A DNA stretch of 64,000 nt from DAISKN01 sp963716925 (GCA_963716925.1 CAVQUX010000033.1:372001-436000); one strand, 5' to 3'; shown: positions 1 to 9,730, numbered from the stretch's first letter. Made by a program: numbers and translations. The notes: a model not told the origin generated them from the sequence alone.

Positions 1-27
1 TCACAGCGGCCGGTATCGCTTCGCCCT

Positions 28-1042
28 ATGAAGAAGCTCCGGGTGCTCGCGCTGATGCACGAGGGCATGGTGCCGCCGGAGGACACCGCGGGAGTCGACG
101 TCCGCGAAGCCCCCTGGAAGATGGAGCACGACGTCATCGCGAGCCTCGAGCAGATGGGACACGAGGTCGAGAACCTCGGCGTCGGAAGCGACCTCGGCGC
201 CATCCGCCGCTCCATCGACGCGTTCCAGCCCCACATCGTCTTCAACCTCCTCGAGGACTTCGACGACGTTCCCATCTACGACCAGAACGTGGTGAGCTAC
301 CTCGAGCTGCAGCGGGTCCCGTACACGGGATGCAACGCCCGGGGCCTCCTCCTCGCGAGGGACAAGTCGATCTCGAAGAAGCTCCTCACCTACCACCGAA
401 TCCCCGTTCCCGAGTTCGCGGTGTTTCACCGGGGTCGTCCGGTACGGCGGCCGCCCCGCCTCGGGTTTCCGCTGATCGTGAAGTCCCTGGTCCACGAGGC
501 TTCGACCGGGATCTCCCAGGCATCGGTGGTCGAAGACGAGGAAAAGCTGCGGGAGCGGGTAACGTTCGTCCACGAGCGGATCGGCACCGACGCCATCGTC
601 GAGCGGTACATCGACGGCCGGGAGCTCTACGTGGGAGTGATGGGAAACGAAAGACTCGAGGTGTTCCCCGTGTGGGAGATCTTCCTCTCGCGCCTTCCCG
701 AGGGCTCGTGGGCCATCGCGACCGAGAGCGTGAAGTGGAACCCCAGCTATCAGCGAAAGCACCGCATCAAGACGGGGGAAGCCAAAGGGCTCTCCGCCCG
801 CGGTCACCGAGCGGGTGCAGAAGATCGCGAAGCGCATCTACAAGAACCTCTATCTGAGCGGCTACGCGCGCATCGACTTCCGCATGGACGACCAGGAGAA
901 GGTCTACGTTCTCGAGGCGAATCCCAATCCCCAGCTCGCCCACGGCGAGGACTTCGCGGACTCCGCCGAAGCCGGGGGACTGCCCTACGACCGGCTCATT
1001 CAGCGGATCCTCAACTTCGGATTGAGCTGGAGGCCGCAGTAG
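28..1042 (+). CDS. D-alanine-D-alanine ligase-like ATP-grasp protein (frameshifted)
   Basis: ATP-grasp carboxylate-amine ligase of the Ddl type; such enzymes join two amino or carboxyl substrates using ATP, but the substrate here is unknown. The N-terminal part reads continuously from ATG 28 (MKKLRVLALMHEG) through the substrate-domain motif HIVFNLLEDF and the ATP-lid region to about base 800. The C-terminal third continues in another frame (QKIAKRIYKNLYLSGYARID) and contains the metal-binding signature VLEANPNPQL before TAG 1040-1042. One extra base near 800 (CTCTCCGCCCGCGG) accounts for the break; repaired, the protein would be about 337 residues, normal for the family. No in-frame stop lies upstream of 28 in the window, so an earlier start is possible. 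It is either an indel error or a recent pseudogene. Confidence 0.75.
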
Positions 1043-1404
1043 CACACTGCCCATGGGTCGTCTGTCCGTCGTCATTGGCTCGATCGGCCACCTGACCGCG
1101 GCGGGGTTGGCCGCGCGGTCGTGGATGTTCCTCATCACGGCGGCAGGGGCGCAGGGGACGGTGAGGGTCCAGCCGCCAAAAGAGCGTGCCGGGGCTCCGC
1201 AAAGGGGACGCGCCGCGGATTTCTCCCAGGTCCCGGCATTGTTCACTCTAAAGACGCCCGAGTTGCTAGCTCTCGGGCCCGTACCCCATTACCCTGTGCG
1301 TACCCCTTGACGGGAGTCTTTGCGAAAGCGCCGTTTGTCGCCGCACGTGAAGCGCGGCGGAACGGCTCCCGACCTGTGGACCCCGACGGTCGGGGCCCCA
1401 TTAT
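1043..1404. other. Intergenic, no gene recognised
   Basis: About 360 bases between the ATP-grasp stop and the haloperoxidase stop on the other strand. The short open frames here have no recognisable protein features. The only structure I see is a small GC hairpin (CCCCGA-CGG-TCGGGG, 1381-1395) next to the haloperoxidase stop codon. No T-run follows it on either strand, so it is only a weak terminator candidate. Confidence 0.4.
1381..1395 (-). terminator. Possible hairpin downstream of haloperoxidase
   Basis: Perfect 6-bp stem CCCCGA/TCGGGG with a 3-base loop, starting about 10 bases beyond the minus-strand stop at 1405. No U-tract is present, so a rho-independent terminator is not well supported. 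Confidence 0.25.
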
Positions 1405-2712
1405 TTAACGGTGCACCCTACGCAGGTTGTTCTTGACCACCTCGGTCGCGACTGCGCGTCCGAGAACGTTGCCGAAGCGCTGGTCGTGGCGCCAATGGAT
1501 CCCGCCGTAGACGCGCGCGTCGTCTACGTCGTCGGCGATGTCCTTCAGCTTTGTGTAGTGCTTGGTGATGACCGTGGCCGGCAGAGAGCCGAGAGGCGGA
1601 ACGTTGTTGGTGATCGTGATGTCGTGGCCCGCGGCGCCGAAAAGACGCCTCATCGCCTCGAGACCACCACGCGTGCCGCTTGCGTGGTTCGATGGATAGC
1701 TGGGGAAGCACGGCGTCGGGATGAACGTCGCGAAGCCCGGGTCGCCTTCGGTCTTGTCATTTCCATCCGTCGCGCCGTTGCGGATCCCCGTTTCGGGACG
1801 CCAACGATTGTAGTGATACTTGTTCATGAACGATGCGACGAGGGCGTCGTTGATCGCCATCTGGATCAGCGCGAGCGCCCGCGCCCCTTCGGAGAGCGAT
1901 GTTCCCTTCGCTGTGGCGATTTGCCGCGTCGCCATACTCAGCACGAAGCTCGGTGACGAAGCGGCGTAGAGCCTCACGACCTCAGCTCGATCCACCGGGC
2001 GATCCGCGCTCGTGGCGGAACCCACTGTCTTCACTTCGAGGTAGTCGTTCCTGTATCGGTTGCTCGTCAGTTCGGGCGGTGGGTTCAGAAGAAAGTCCGA
2101 GACGTCCGCGATGCCGAACGGCGTGACATCCTGCCAGTTGAAGAACAGGCCGGCGGCGCAGCCCGTCGTGAGCTGGTAATCACCTGCCATAGTCGGCGTC
2201 GGAGTGATGCTTATCAGTGGCGACGACCCGTCAGCCGCGCGCAGCGCGATCATCGCATCGGCCGCTTCCATGCCCACCGCGATGCCGGCTGTCTTGGCCG
2301 GACCATCCGGAATGGCCGCAAGGTCGCTGTCACGAGCGGCGTCGAGCATCGCGACAACGGCGGGATCCGGGAAGTACGTCGTCAGAACCTCATGTGCCGC
2401 GGTGATGACCCCTGCTTCCGCAGATGTCCCTGCAGGCGCCACCGTCGCCGGGTTGAGATAGGGCTCATACTTCCCGGTGACGGCGTTGACCGCCTCGAAG
2501 ACCGCGAGCTGAACGATGGCCCCGATGCGCGCCTGGTTGAAAGGGTTCGTCGCGTTCGCGGTTCGTGCCGCAATCTCGTTCCAGCGCAGCACGATGTCGT
2601 CGGCCCTCGCCGTCGCCGGGCCCGATACCAGGCAGACGAACAACATCATCGTCGAGACTCGCAGGTCCGAGCGGCTCACGTCTCCACGGAAACTCCTGAC
2701 TGCCGAGTTCAT
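1405..2712 (-). CDS. Vanadium-dependent haloperoxidase / PAP2-like secreted protein
   Basis: Secreted vanadate-dependent haloperoxidase-like protein, predicted to oxidise halides with peroxide (family knowledge). The vanadate-binding pattern is recognisable: KYHYNRWRPETGIR (near residue 300) supplies the Lys and Arg; FPSYPSNHASG is a PSGH-like motif; ARVYGGIHWRHD near the C terminus gives the last Arg and the axial His. The start is ambiguous. ATG 2712 has GGAGAG just upstream and gives a signal-peptide-like N terminus ending ATARADD. ATG 2745 also has a good GAGGAG, and ATG 2766 opens the frame. The PSNH variant (Asn for Gly) fits the bacterial PAP2/haloperoxidase group, and acid phosphatase activity cannot be excluded. 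It stands alone in a stretch of decayed genes and may be transferred DNA. Confidence 0.85.
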   Translation of the reverse strand: MNSAVRSFRGDVSRSDLRVSTMMLFVCLVSGPATARADDIVLRWNEIAARTANATNPFNQARIGAIVQLAVFEAVNAVTGKYEPYLNPATVAPAGTSAEAGVITAAHEVLTTYFPDPAVVAMLDAARDSDLAAIPDGPAKTAGIAVGMEAADAMIALRAADGSSPLISITPTPTMAGDYQLTTGCAAGLFFNWQDVTPFGIADVSDFLLNPPPELTSNRYRNDYLEVKTVGSATSADRPVDRAEVVRLYAASSPSFVLSMATRQIATAKGTSLSEGARALALIQMAINDALVASFMNKYHYNRWRPETGIRNGATDGNDKTEGDPGFATFIPTPCFPSYPSNHASGTRGGLEAMRRLFGAAGHDITITNNVPPLGSLPATVITKHYTKLKDIADDVDDARVYGGIHWRHDQRFGNVLGRAVATEVVKNNLRRVHR

Positions 2713-2826
2713 GGGGCTCTCCTCTCTGACATCGTTATCGAGCATACTTATCTCCTCGTTAGACATACCGTTCTCTTGTGCTGTACTGGCCCTCCTAAGT
2801 ATTGATTCGGAAAACGTGTCTCAATG

Positions 2827-3054
2827 GGCTCAAAGAAATGGGACGGAACTTTGAGAGGGACCCCCGTCTTCCTCCTGAGCCCACGCAGATCCTGTATGCC
2901 GATCAGGTCGAAGGAAGGGTGTCGAGTTCCTCGAAAGGTCGTCGCTCCTGACGGGGAGCACTTCGTCATGCTCCAGGAGAATGAATCTGCGCGCATCCAT
3001 ATCGTGCTCAACTGGGCCGAGGAGCAAGCGAAGGTGATGCCCGGGCTTCGCTGA
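2827..3054 (+). pseudogene. Remnant C-terminus of a TolB/WD40-like kinase or sensor protein
   Basis: The end of this stretch reads KVVAPDGEHFVML followed by RIHIVLNWAEEQAKVMP and a stop at 3054. That resembles the conserved C-terminal tail (SPDGqRFLM...VVLNWFEEL) of long WD40/TolB-repeat proteins, often fused to Ser/Thr kinases and common in Acidobacteria. The preceding part of the match (ERDPRLPPEPTQILYADQ) lies in another frame and has no start, so only a frameshifted fragment of perhaps 70 residues survives. Identification rests on pattern recognition of the tail alone. Confidence 0.4.
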
Positions 3055-3338
3055 GCTCCCGGCTGCCGCCGGGATGTCGCCTCCTCGATGCTTTTGCTCT
3101 TCAAGAGCCGGCCGACGATGGTCATCACCCGGAAAAGAACGCGACCGCTGGAAGACCGCGCGTCACGAGGAAGTTCGCGACCGAGCGGACCTCTTCCCGG
3201 GCGTTGCAGAAGATCCTCGACGAGCTGGGCTGGTGAGGCTGACGCGCAAAGACCTATTCGATCGGTTCCTCGTCGCCAGTCGCGAGGTCTGGACACCTCG
3301 TGTGTTGCGCAGCCTCCACCTGGTCGCCTACGCGGCGC
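3055..3338. other. Non-coding or decayed stretch
   Basis: Between the WD40-tail fragment and the polyphosphate kinase remnant I see no frame with convincing protein character, and no RNA gene or clear promoter. Given the remnants on both sides it is probably decayed coding sequence. Confidence 0.35.
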
Positions 3339-3646
3339 TCAGGGCGCGAGCACCTTCAGGCACTCCTCGGCGCAGTTGAACACCCCGTCGGGATTCGCCA
3401 ATAGCACGCTGTCGTCCTTGCCCTTGTAGTCAATGCCGGCAAGAAGGTCCTTGATGACATTGACGCGCGCCTCGTGCTTGTCGTCGGTTCGTACGATCGT
3501 CCACGGTGCAAACGTCGTGTGCGTGCGCGCGACATCTGATTCTGCAGCTTCACCAGCTGAACTTGCAGGTGGTAGAGCTGGTCCTTGTAGTCGGAGGTTG
3601 CGTTGCTGTGCGATGACTTCCCGGCGTCTTTGGTATTCCTCTTCAT
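3339..3646 (-). pseudogene. Polyphosphate kinase 2 remnant with internal deletion
   Basis: PPK2 transfers phosphate between polyphosphate and nucleoside diphosphates. Two true PPK2 segments remain. The N-terminal one starts at ATG 3646 and carries YKDQLYHLQVQLVKLQ. The C-terminal one, in another frame, carries HTTFAPWTIVRTDDKHEARV and ends at TGA 3339. The Walker A and lid regions that should lie between them are gone, a loss of roughly 150 or more codons, and the junction near 3530 also shifts the frame. The gene is clearly non-functional. It lies just downstream of the proton ATPase on the same strand, so the two may once have formed an operon. Confidence 0.75.
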
Positions 3647-3723
3647 GAGAGGCTCCGCTGGCACGCGCGATGAGCGAGCGACCCATCGCACGGGTGAGAT
3701 CGACCAACCCATCGGCCTGACCC

Positions 3724-6241
3724 TCAAGCATTCGTGAGCACCGCCGCCGGAACGCGCCATCGGATCATCGCGACCTTGATGGCGTCGTTCACTCCCAGGC
3801 AGGCGAGCATTGCGAACACGAATATCGCGAGCGCTTGCCACCATGGCAATGGCATGAGCCCCGGCAGACCCACGAACGTCAGGACGCTACCAATGAGCAC
3901 ATCCGCCATCAACGCCGCCACCAGGGTCTTGCTCGGCATCGTCGTCCAGAACCAACGTCGCTCTCGCGCTGACACGATGGAGAACGCGGCGAAGTAGAGC
4001 ATCGTCAGAAAGCTGAACGTGTAGAGGGCATTGTTGTTGGTCGCCAACCCGAACCGCCACCAGCCGATCCACAACAAGAGCAATGCTTCTGCGAGCATCG
4101 CGACCCCCAGCACCACGGATACGACGATGAAGCCACCGATGTTCCAGGTCTCCGGCTTCTTGGAAGGTCGAACATGATCGGTGGACAGGGCGATCTTCGC
4201 AAAGTCCGTCATGAAGACCAGCAGCAGCATCGCAAAAGCAGAGACGACGAACTTGCCGGTCACCACGAAGGCGATGGCCACGAAGGCCGCCTTAGGATGG
4301 TCCGGCTGATCTTGTTGACGACCCAGGTCAGGATGCGCTGGTAGATCGTCCGCCCCTGTTCGACCAAGGCCACGATGTTCGTCAGCCCCGGTTCGGTCAG
4401 GACGACGCTCGCGGCGCCCTTCGCGACGTCGGTCGCGCTGCTGACGGCGATGCCCACCTCGGCCTGGCGCAACGCGGGCGCATCGTTGACGCCGTCGCCG
4501 GTCATGCCGGTCACGTGCCCCGCGGCCTGCAGGTGCTGCACGACGATGTACTTGTCCTCCGGGTACACTTCCGCGAAACCGTCGGCGCCCGCCAACAGGT
4601 CGACCGCCTTGTTGCCGCCTCGGCGTCCGCGGCCTTCAGATCTGCGACGCGCCGGATGTTGGGTAGGCCGACGCCGCGCGCGATTTCGCTCGCGACCGCC
4701 AGCGCGTCGCCGGTGAGCATCTTCACCGCAACGCCGAGGTCGCCCAGTGCTGCGATGAGCTGTTTGGCGTCTGGCCGCGGCGGGTCGTACAGCGCTACGA
4801 GGCCGACGAGCGAGAGACTGCCCGACTCGGGGCCTCGGGCCACCGCCAGCGTGCGATAGCCTTTCAGCGCCGAGTCGCTGACGCGTGACTCCAACGCTTC
4901 GATCGCATCGGGACCTTGTCCGCAGGCTTCGGCGACCGTTCGCACGGCGCCCTTCATCACCCGCAGTCGCTGACCATTCTGCTCGACCACGGCCTCTGTC
5001 CGTCGGGTCTTCGCATCGAACGGCGCGAAGGAGACTGGCGCGACGTTGGGAACGTCGTCGAAGACCTGCCGCTTCTTTGCCGCGGCCAGGAACGCCAGAT
5101 CGATCGGATCCTGGTTGGCTTCCTGCGACGCGAGAGCGCCGGCAAACAGCACTTCGGCTTCCGTCGCCTGTCCCAGCGGGATCACGCCGGTGACGGCCAG
5201 CTGGTTCATCGTGATCGTGCCCGTCTTGTCTACGCAGAGCACGTCCATCGTCGCGGCATCTTCCGCGGCGCTGAGGCGCGTGACCAGCACCCCGCGCTTC
5301 GCCAGCTCCTTCGATCCGACGGCCATGCTGACCGTGAACATGACAGGGAGGGCGACGGGCACGGCGCTCATCAACAGCACGAGCATGAGCGGAATCATCT
5401 CGAGGAGCGGCGCGCCGCGGACGAGCGACAGCACGATCACCCCGCCCAGCAGCGCACCGACGATGACGAACAGCCAGCGGACGACCTTGGCGACGACCGC
5501 TTCGATATGCAGTTTCGGTCGCGCTTGCTGGACGAGCTCGGTGGTGCGGCCGAAGTAGGTCTTCGCCCCGATCAGCATGACCACGCCGTTGCCCTCGCCT
5601 CGACGGACGACGGAGCCCGACGAGAGCACTTCGCCCTGCGCCTTGTCAGCATCCTTCGATTCGCCGGTGAGCGCCGACTGGTCGACGGTCAACGCGCCCG
5701 CGAGGAGCTTGACGTCCGCGGGGATGATGTCTCCGGATCGCACGCGCACGATGTCGCCGGGCACCAGCTCCCGGGCGGGAATGACCTGCCAGCTCGCGTC
5801 GCGCAGGACGCGGGCACTGACTTGCAGGCGACGTCGCAGCGCTTCCACGACGCCTGCGGCTCGCTGCTCCTGCATGAAGCTCAGCACGGCATTGACGACG
5901 AGGAGTGCGCCCACGACTGCGAGGTCCGAGTACTTCCCGAGCACCGCCGACAGCGCCATGATCAACTCGAGCATCCACGCCGACAGGCCCCAGAACTTGC
6001 GGAGGAACATCAGGAACGGGTGGCCCCTCTTCTCGGCCACTTCGTTGTAGCCGTTCTCCTTCCGCCGAACGTCGACCTCCGCGCGAGTAAGGCCGGTCTC
6101 AGGGGTGACGTGCAGCGCCGCGAGCGCGGCGGGAACCGACATGGAAGCGAGGTCGGGAGCCTTGGTGTTCGCTGGCGTCCCGAGCACCGGCTCGGTTTCG
6201 GAGGTGTTTGGGGCCGGTTGCATCTGCGCGCATCCTCTCAT
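3724..6241 (-). CDS. Plasma-membrane proton-efflux P-type ATPase (two frameshifts)
   Basis: P3A-type H+-ATPase that pumps protons out of the cytoplasm with ATP. The first frame runs 6241 to about 4615 and holds the cation-ATPase N domain, the actuator motif LTGES (residues 191-195), PVALPV in TM4 and the phosphorylation site DKTGT (Asp338). The second frame, to about 4294, holds TGDGVNDAPAL. The third, to 3724, holds the C-terminal membrane segments. Both breaks are explained by one missing base each: near 4615 (ADAEA then NKAVDLLAGADG) and near 4294 (RTIL then KAAFVAIAF). Repaired length is about 838 residues, as in the family. ATG 6223 with AGAGGA upstream is an alternative start. Either assembly indels or a pseudogene; the neighbouring PPK2 deletion favours at least some genuine decay. 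Confidence 0.8.
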
Positions 6242-6352
6242 AGCTGCGCCACCCTGGCTCGCGTTTCTTCTCGATGCTTGACCGAGAATGGATGTTCCCT
6301 ATACCTGGACCAGGTAGCGGACAGTCCGCGCCAGGGGTCGTTGAAGAACTCA

Positions 6353-6388
6353 AGCCCCGGTGTCGCCCTCGCGGGCGGCGCCGGGGCT
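6353..6388 (+). terminator. Strong GC hairpin, terminator-like
   Basis: AGCCCCGG (6353-6360) pairs with CCGGGGCT (6381-6388), with a second inner stem CGCCC/GGGCG. On the plus strand CTTTGCGTTTG follows, a modest T-rich tail. No plus-strand gene lies upstream, so it may belong to a rearranged segment or act bidirectionally downstream of the minus-strand sialidase-like gene. Confidence 0.45.
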
Positions 6389-6423
6389 CTTTGCGTTTGT
6401 GGAGCGAGACGGCCGTCCCTTTG

Positions 6424-6543
6424 ATGAGCATCACCCGCGTCACGCCGAGCTCGGGCCCCACGGGTGGGAGCCTGCTCGTCGAGATCGATGGGGCCGGTTT
6501 CCGGGTGCCCGACTCGCCTGGTGCTACGGGGCCGACGCTGGCG
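6424..6543 (+). pseudogene. Truncated IPT/TIG-domain fragment
   Basis: From ATG 6424 the frame reads MSITRVTPSSGPTGGSLLVE then IDGAGFRVPD, the opening strand pattern of an IPT/TIG immunoglobulin-like domain (I..V.PssGp.gG). The match stops after about 35-40 residues, and the frame then runs antisense through the sialidase-like gene. This looks like the 5' end of a TIG-domain gene cut off by a rearrangement near 6540. The match itself is clear; the rearrangement is inferred. Confidence 0.45.
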
Positions 6544-7233
6544 TCAGTCGCTCCGGTCTTCGCCTTCCTCCAGCCAGACGAGATCGACGAGGCCTCCGGG
6601 CCGGACCGCGATCTGCGCTCCCCCTCCCGCCCTCGCAATCGGGAGCGGCTCCGAGTAGGTACGGCCGGAATCGCGGGGAGAACGAGACGAAGAGATCCCG
6701 CTCGAGGTCGTAGCCGCCCGGCAGCTGGCGCACGCGAATCCGGCTCCAGGCGAAATAGAGACTTCCCCGGAAGTGAAGCTCTCCGAGCCGCGATCGATCG
6801 CGATCCATGGCTTGTCGCTCGCGGAAAAGCTCCCGTCGGCGTGATCCAAAGTCTCGCCCAGGAGCGAACGCGGGGTGAACGAGCGTCCTCCGTCCCGCGA
6901 AACGGCGAGGGCCAGCGCCGCCTCCGGCACTCGGTCGCGGAGACCGTCTCCGGAGATCCCGAAGCCGTAGAGCTCGCCTTCGAGACCGAATGCGAGCGAC
7001 AGGTCGGCGGCCATGGTGGGAGCCCGCGCGAGCTCGCGGAGCGCGACTTCCTGAGGGCTCCAATTCCTTCCGCCGTCGCTCGTGGTCCACGTAACGAAAC
7101 GGAGGCCGCCGCGGTTGTACCCCTCGCCGAGCTGGGCCCCGGCGGCGATGCGATCGGGAAAATCCGGGTCGATGGCGACGATCGGCTCGAAGACGGCGAA
7201 GACGGCAGCGGCGAGAAGCGCGAGCCCCTTCAC
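6544..7233 (-). pseudogene. Sialidase/BNR-repeat-like secreted protein, frameshifted and truncated
   Basis: Starts at GTG 7233, overlapping the choice-of-anchor B stop by 4 bases (GTGA), with a hydrophobic N terminus (VKGLALLAAAVFAVF). BNR/Asp-box motifs are visible (TSDGGRNWSPQE, SRDGGRSFTPRS, and RDSGRTYSEPL late in the frame). Between about 6690 and 6765 the sensible sequence (LYFAWSRIRVRQLPGGYDLE) is in a different frame, implying two compensating indels. The frame ends at 6544, only about 229 codons, where family members usually run to 350 or more. The missing 3' end is replaced by the TIG fragment. Enzymatic sialidase activity is not implied by BNR repeats alone. Confidence 0.55.
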
Positions 7234-8411
7234 CGGATCTCGGGCTTGAGGAGGAAGAGCCCCTGCTCGATGCCGCTCACCGCGACGACGCCGCTGGGAA
7301 AGAACGGATAGGCGCTCCAGGCGCCGTTGAACTCGGGAGCGTCGTCCGCTGGATAGATGTCGAAGAATCCCGCGGGCTCGAGGCGGCCTTCGGCGATGCG
7401 ATCGAGCCTCAGAATGCGCAGCCCGGCGCGGTAGTTCGCTTCGTAGACGAGCCCGTCGCGGATGTACAGGTTGTGATCGATCGCTTTCGTGTCGGCGACG
7501 TGGGAGCCGATGTGCGCCGGGCGGTCGAGATCGGCGATGTCCCAGATCCGGGTCGACGTGTTGTGGCCGAAGTACTGCTCGTCGAGCTCGTCGTCCATGA
7601 GAAGGAACAGCCGATCGGAGGTGACCCACGTCTGGTGCATGTAACCGACGCCCTCGTAGCTGGTGCGGGACACCATGCGCGGCTTCGACTTGTCGGTGAC
7701 GTCGACTACGGTGAGGGTGTCCTCGTTACTGGCGAAGCAGATTTCCCGCCCGCGGTAGTCCGAATCCGGACCGTCGTAGGAGACGCACTGCGCGTCGTGG
7801 GTGTATCCGTCTTCGGCGAAGCAGCCGGCGAACTGCGGCTCTTTCGGATTCCGGATGTCCACCATGTGGAGGCCGCCGTTGCAGGTGTCGGAGCCAGAGA
7901 CGTACAGGAAGCCGCTCGCCTCGTTGATGGAGAGAGTGTGCGCGCTTCCGAGGGTCTCCCCGCGGTAGCGGGCGGTTTCCGAGAACTCCAGGGGAGGGGC
8001 GCCTACCGAGAAGAGCGCTCCCAGATCGAACACCTGAACGCCGTGGCCGAAAGCCTCCGACGCGATGAAGGCGTGTCTCTGGTAGGTCTCGATGTCCCGC
8101 CAGATGCTCCGGCTCCCCGAAAGCTTTCCGAGGTAAAGGGGCGCGGTCGGATTCGTGATCTCGATGAACGCGGTGCCGTTTCGAAGGCCCAGGAGCACGA
8201 ACTCGCGGCCGCCCTCGGAGAAACCCCAGACGTCGTTCGTGCCGTCCGAGCCGCCGACGCTCGCGAGGGGCAGGTACGCGAGAAGATGGACGCGATCACA
8301 GGGAAAACCCGCGGCCTGGCCGTCGGCGCACCGGACGTCGAAGACCGGCGTCTGGGCTCCCCCCGCCCCGGGAAGCGCCAGCCCCAGCCACAGAACCACA
8401 GCTCTTCGCAT
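7230..8411 (-). CDS. Choice-of-anchor B family secreted protein
   Basis: 393-residue secreted beta-propeller-like protein with LVIVD-type repeats, matching what is called the choice-of-anchor B family. It has a short signal peptide (MRRAVVLWLGLALPGAGGAQ) and repeated segments such as TNDVWGFSEGGREFVLLG, GTAFIEITNPTAP, HTLSINEASGFLYVSG and DHNLYIRDGLVYEANYRAGL. Several Cys residues could form disulfides. No catalytic motif is visible; a surface or periplasmic binding role is the usual guess. It is translationally coupled to the downstream sialidase-like gene, and the amidohydrolase gene ends only 16 bases before its start on the same strand. Confidence 0.85.
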   Translation of the reverse strand: MRRAVVLWLGLALPGAGGAQTPVFDVRCADGQAAGFPCDRVHLLAYLPLASVGGSDGTNDVWGFSEGGREFVLLGLRNGTAFIEITNPTAPLYLGKLSGSRSIWRDIETYQRHAFIASEAFGHGVQVFDLGALFSVGAPPLEFSETARYRGETLGSAHTLSINEASGFLYVSGSDTCNGGLHMVDIRNPKEPQFAGCFAEDGYTHDAQCVSYDGPDSDYRGREICFASNEDTLTVVDVTDKSKPRMVSRTSYEGVGYMHQTWVTSDRLFLLMDDELDEQYFGHNTSTRIWDIADLDRPAHIGSHVADTKAIDHNLYIRDGLVYEANYRAGLRILRLDRIAEGRLEPAGFFDIYPADDAPEFNGAWSAYPFFPSGVVAVSGIEQGLFLLKPEIR

Positions 8412-8427
8412 ACTTCCGATCGTAAGC

Positions 8428-9708
8428 TCAGGGGGACTTGTAGACCACTCCCCCTTTCATGACGAAGCGGACGCTCTCGAGAACGGTGATGTCCTCGAGG
8501 GGGTTTCCGGCGACGGCGATCACGTCCGCCCACTTTCCCGGCTCGAGAGTTCCCGCACGGTCCTCGATCCCGATGAGCTCCGCGGCGTTGACGGTCGCCG
8601 TCCGGATCGCCTCGATGGGCCGCACGTCGAGCTCCTCGACCAGGATGCGGAAGTCCCGGGCGTTGCGTCCATGGGGGAAGACGGCGGCATCGGTGCCATA
8701 GGCGAACTTCACCCCGGCGTGAAACGCGGCGGAGAGCCTCTCGCGCTGCTGTTTCGCGATCGACTTCGCCTTGTCGATCGAGTACTGGGGAACGCCGTTC
8801 GAAGCGCCCTCCTCGATGATGAAGTCGAGGGTGTAGAGCGTGGGAACGAGGAACGTGCCGCGCTCCTTCATGAGGCGGATCCCCTCGTCGTCGACGAGGC
8901 TTCCGTGCTCGATGGAGGCGACTCCGGCGCGGACGGCGTCGTTCATTCCGCCGGGCGAGTGAGCGTGGGCCGCGACCTTCACGCCGAGCATTCCCGCGGT
9001 CTCGACGATCGCCTGGAGCTCCTCGAGCGAGTACTGCTGGTGGGTGACGGCGTCTCCCACCGAGAGGATCCCGCCCGTCGCCGTGACCTTGATCAGGTCC
9101 GCGCCGTTCTTGATCTGGGTGCGCACCGCCTTGCGGAGCTCGTCGACGCCGTCCGCGATCTCCGCCGTTCCCGGAAGCTTCAGATCGGAGCTCCAACCGT
9201 TGATGTCGGCATGGCCTCCGGTCGCCCCCAATCCCCGAGTCGCGACCCACATCCGGGGTCCGGGGACGACGCCCTCCTCGATGAGATCCCGCAGCGCGGC
9301 GTCGGCGTAATTGCCGGAGCCGACGTTGCGGATCGTGGTGAACCCCGCCTCGAGCGTAATCTTCGCGTGCGCGACCCCGCGGATCGCGTCGTGAGCCGAG
9401 GTCTCCCGCAGCCTCTGGGTGTCGCCGCCGTCGCCGGGAGTGCCGGTGATGTGGACGTGGCAGTCCATGAGCCCGGGAAGGATCGTGTAGCCCGTGAGAT
9501 CGATGACCCGCGCGCCCGCGGGGACGGCCACCGCTGAGCTCGGCCCCGCGGCTTCGATGCGATCGCCTTTGACCACGACGACGGCGTTCTCGATCGGGGC
9601 ATCGTGCCTGGGGTCGACCATCCGCGACGCTTTGAGTACGGTCACTTCCTGGGCGGCGAGCCCGGTGGCGAACGAAAGAAGGATTGCTACCTCGAGCGGG
9701 AGCTTCAT
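8428..9708 (-). CDS. Secreted metal-dependent amidohydrolase
   Basis: 426-residue amidohydrolase-superfamily enzyme with a signal peptide (MKLPLEVAILLSFATGLAAQ), so probably periplasmic or secreted. Visible metal-site motifs are DCHVHITG (HxH after strand 1), KVAAHAHSPGG, SIEHGS and the final Asp in FAYGTDAAVFPHGRNA. The pattern fits the imidazolonepropionase-like / Xaa-Pro dipeptidase-like group that is multi-copy in Acidobacteria, where substrates range from peptides to organophosphates, so the substrate cannot be assigned. It is followed on the same strand by the choice-of-anchor B gene and preceded by the hydroxyglutarate oxidase gene with a 22-base gap, a plausible operon. Confidence 0.85.
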   Translation of the reverse strand: MKLPLEVAILLSFATGLAAQEVTVLKASRMVDPRHDAPIENAVVVVKGDRIEAAGPSSAVAVPAGARVIDLTGYTILPGLMDCHVHITGTPGDGGDTQRLRETSAHDAIRGVAHAKITLEAGFTTIRNVGSGNYADAALRDLIEEGVVPGPRMWVATRGLGATGGHADINGWSSDLKLPGTAEIADGVDELRKAVRTQIKNGADLIKVTATGGILSVGDAVTHQQYSLEELQAIVETAGMLGVKVAAHAHSPGGMNDAVRAGVASIEHGSLVDDEGIRLMKERGTFLVPTLYTLDFIIEEGASNGVPQYSIDKAKSIAKQQRERLSAAFHAGVKFAYGTDAAVFPHGRNARDFRILVEELDVRPIEAIRTATVNAAELIGIEDRAGTLEPGKWADVIAVAGNPLEDITVLESVRFVMKGGVVYKSP

Positions 9709-9730
9709 TCGGATCTCCTTGGGGGAGAGG

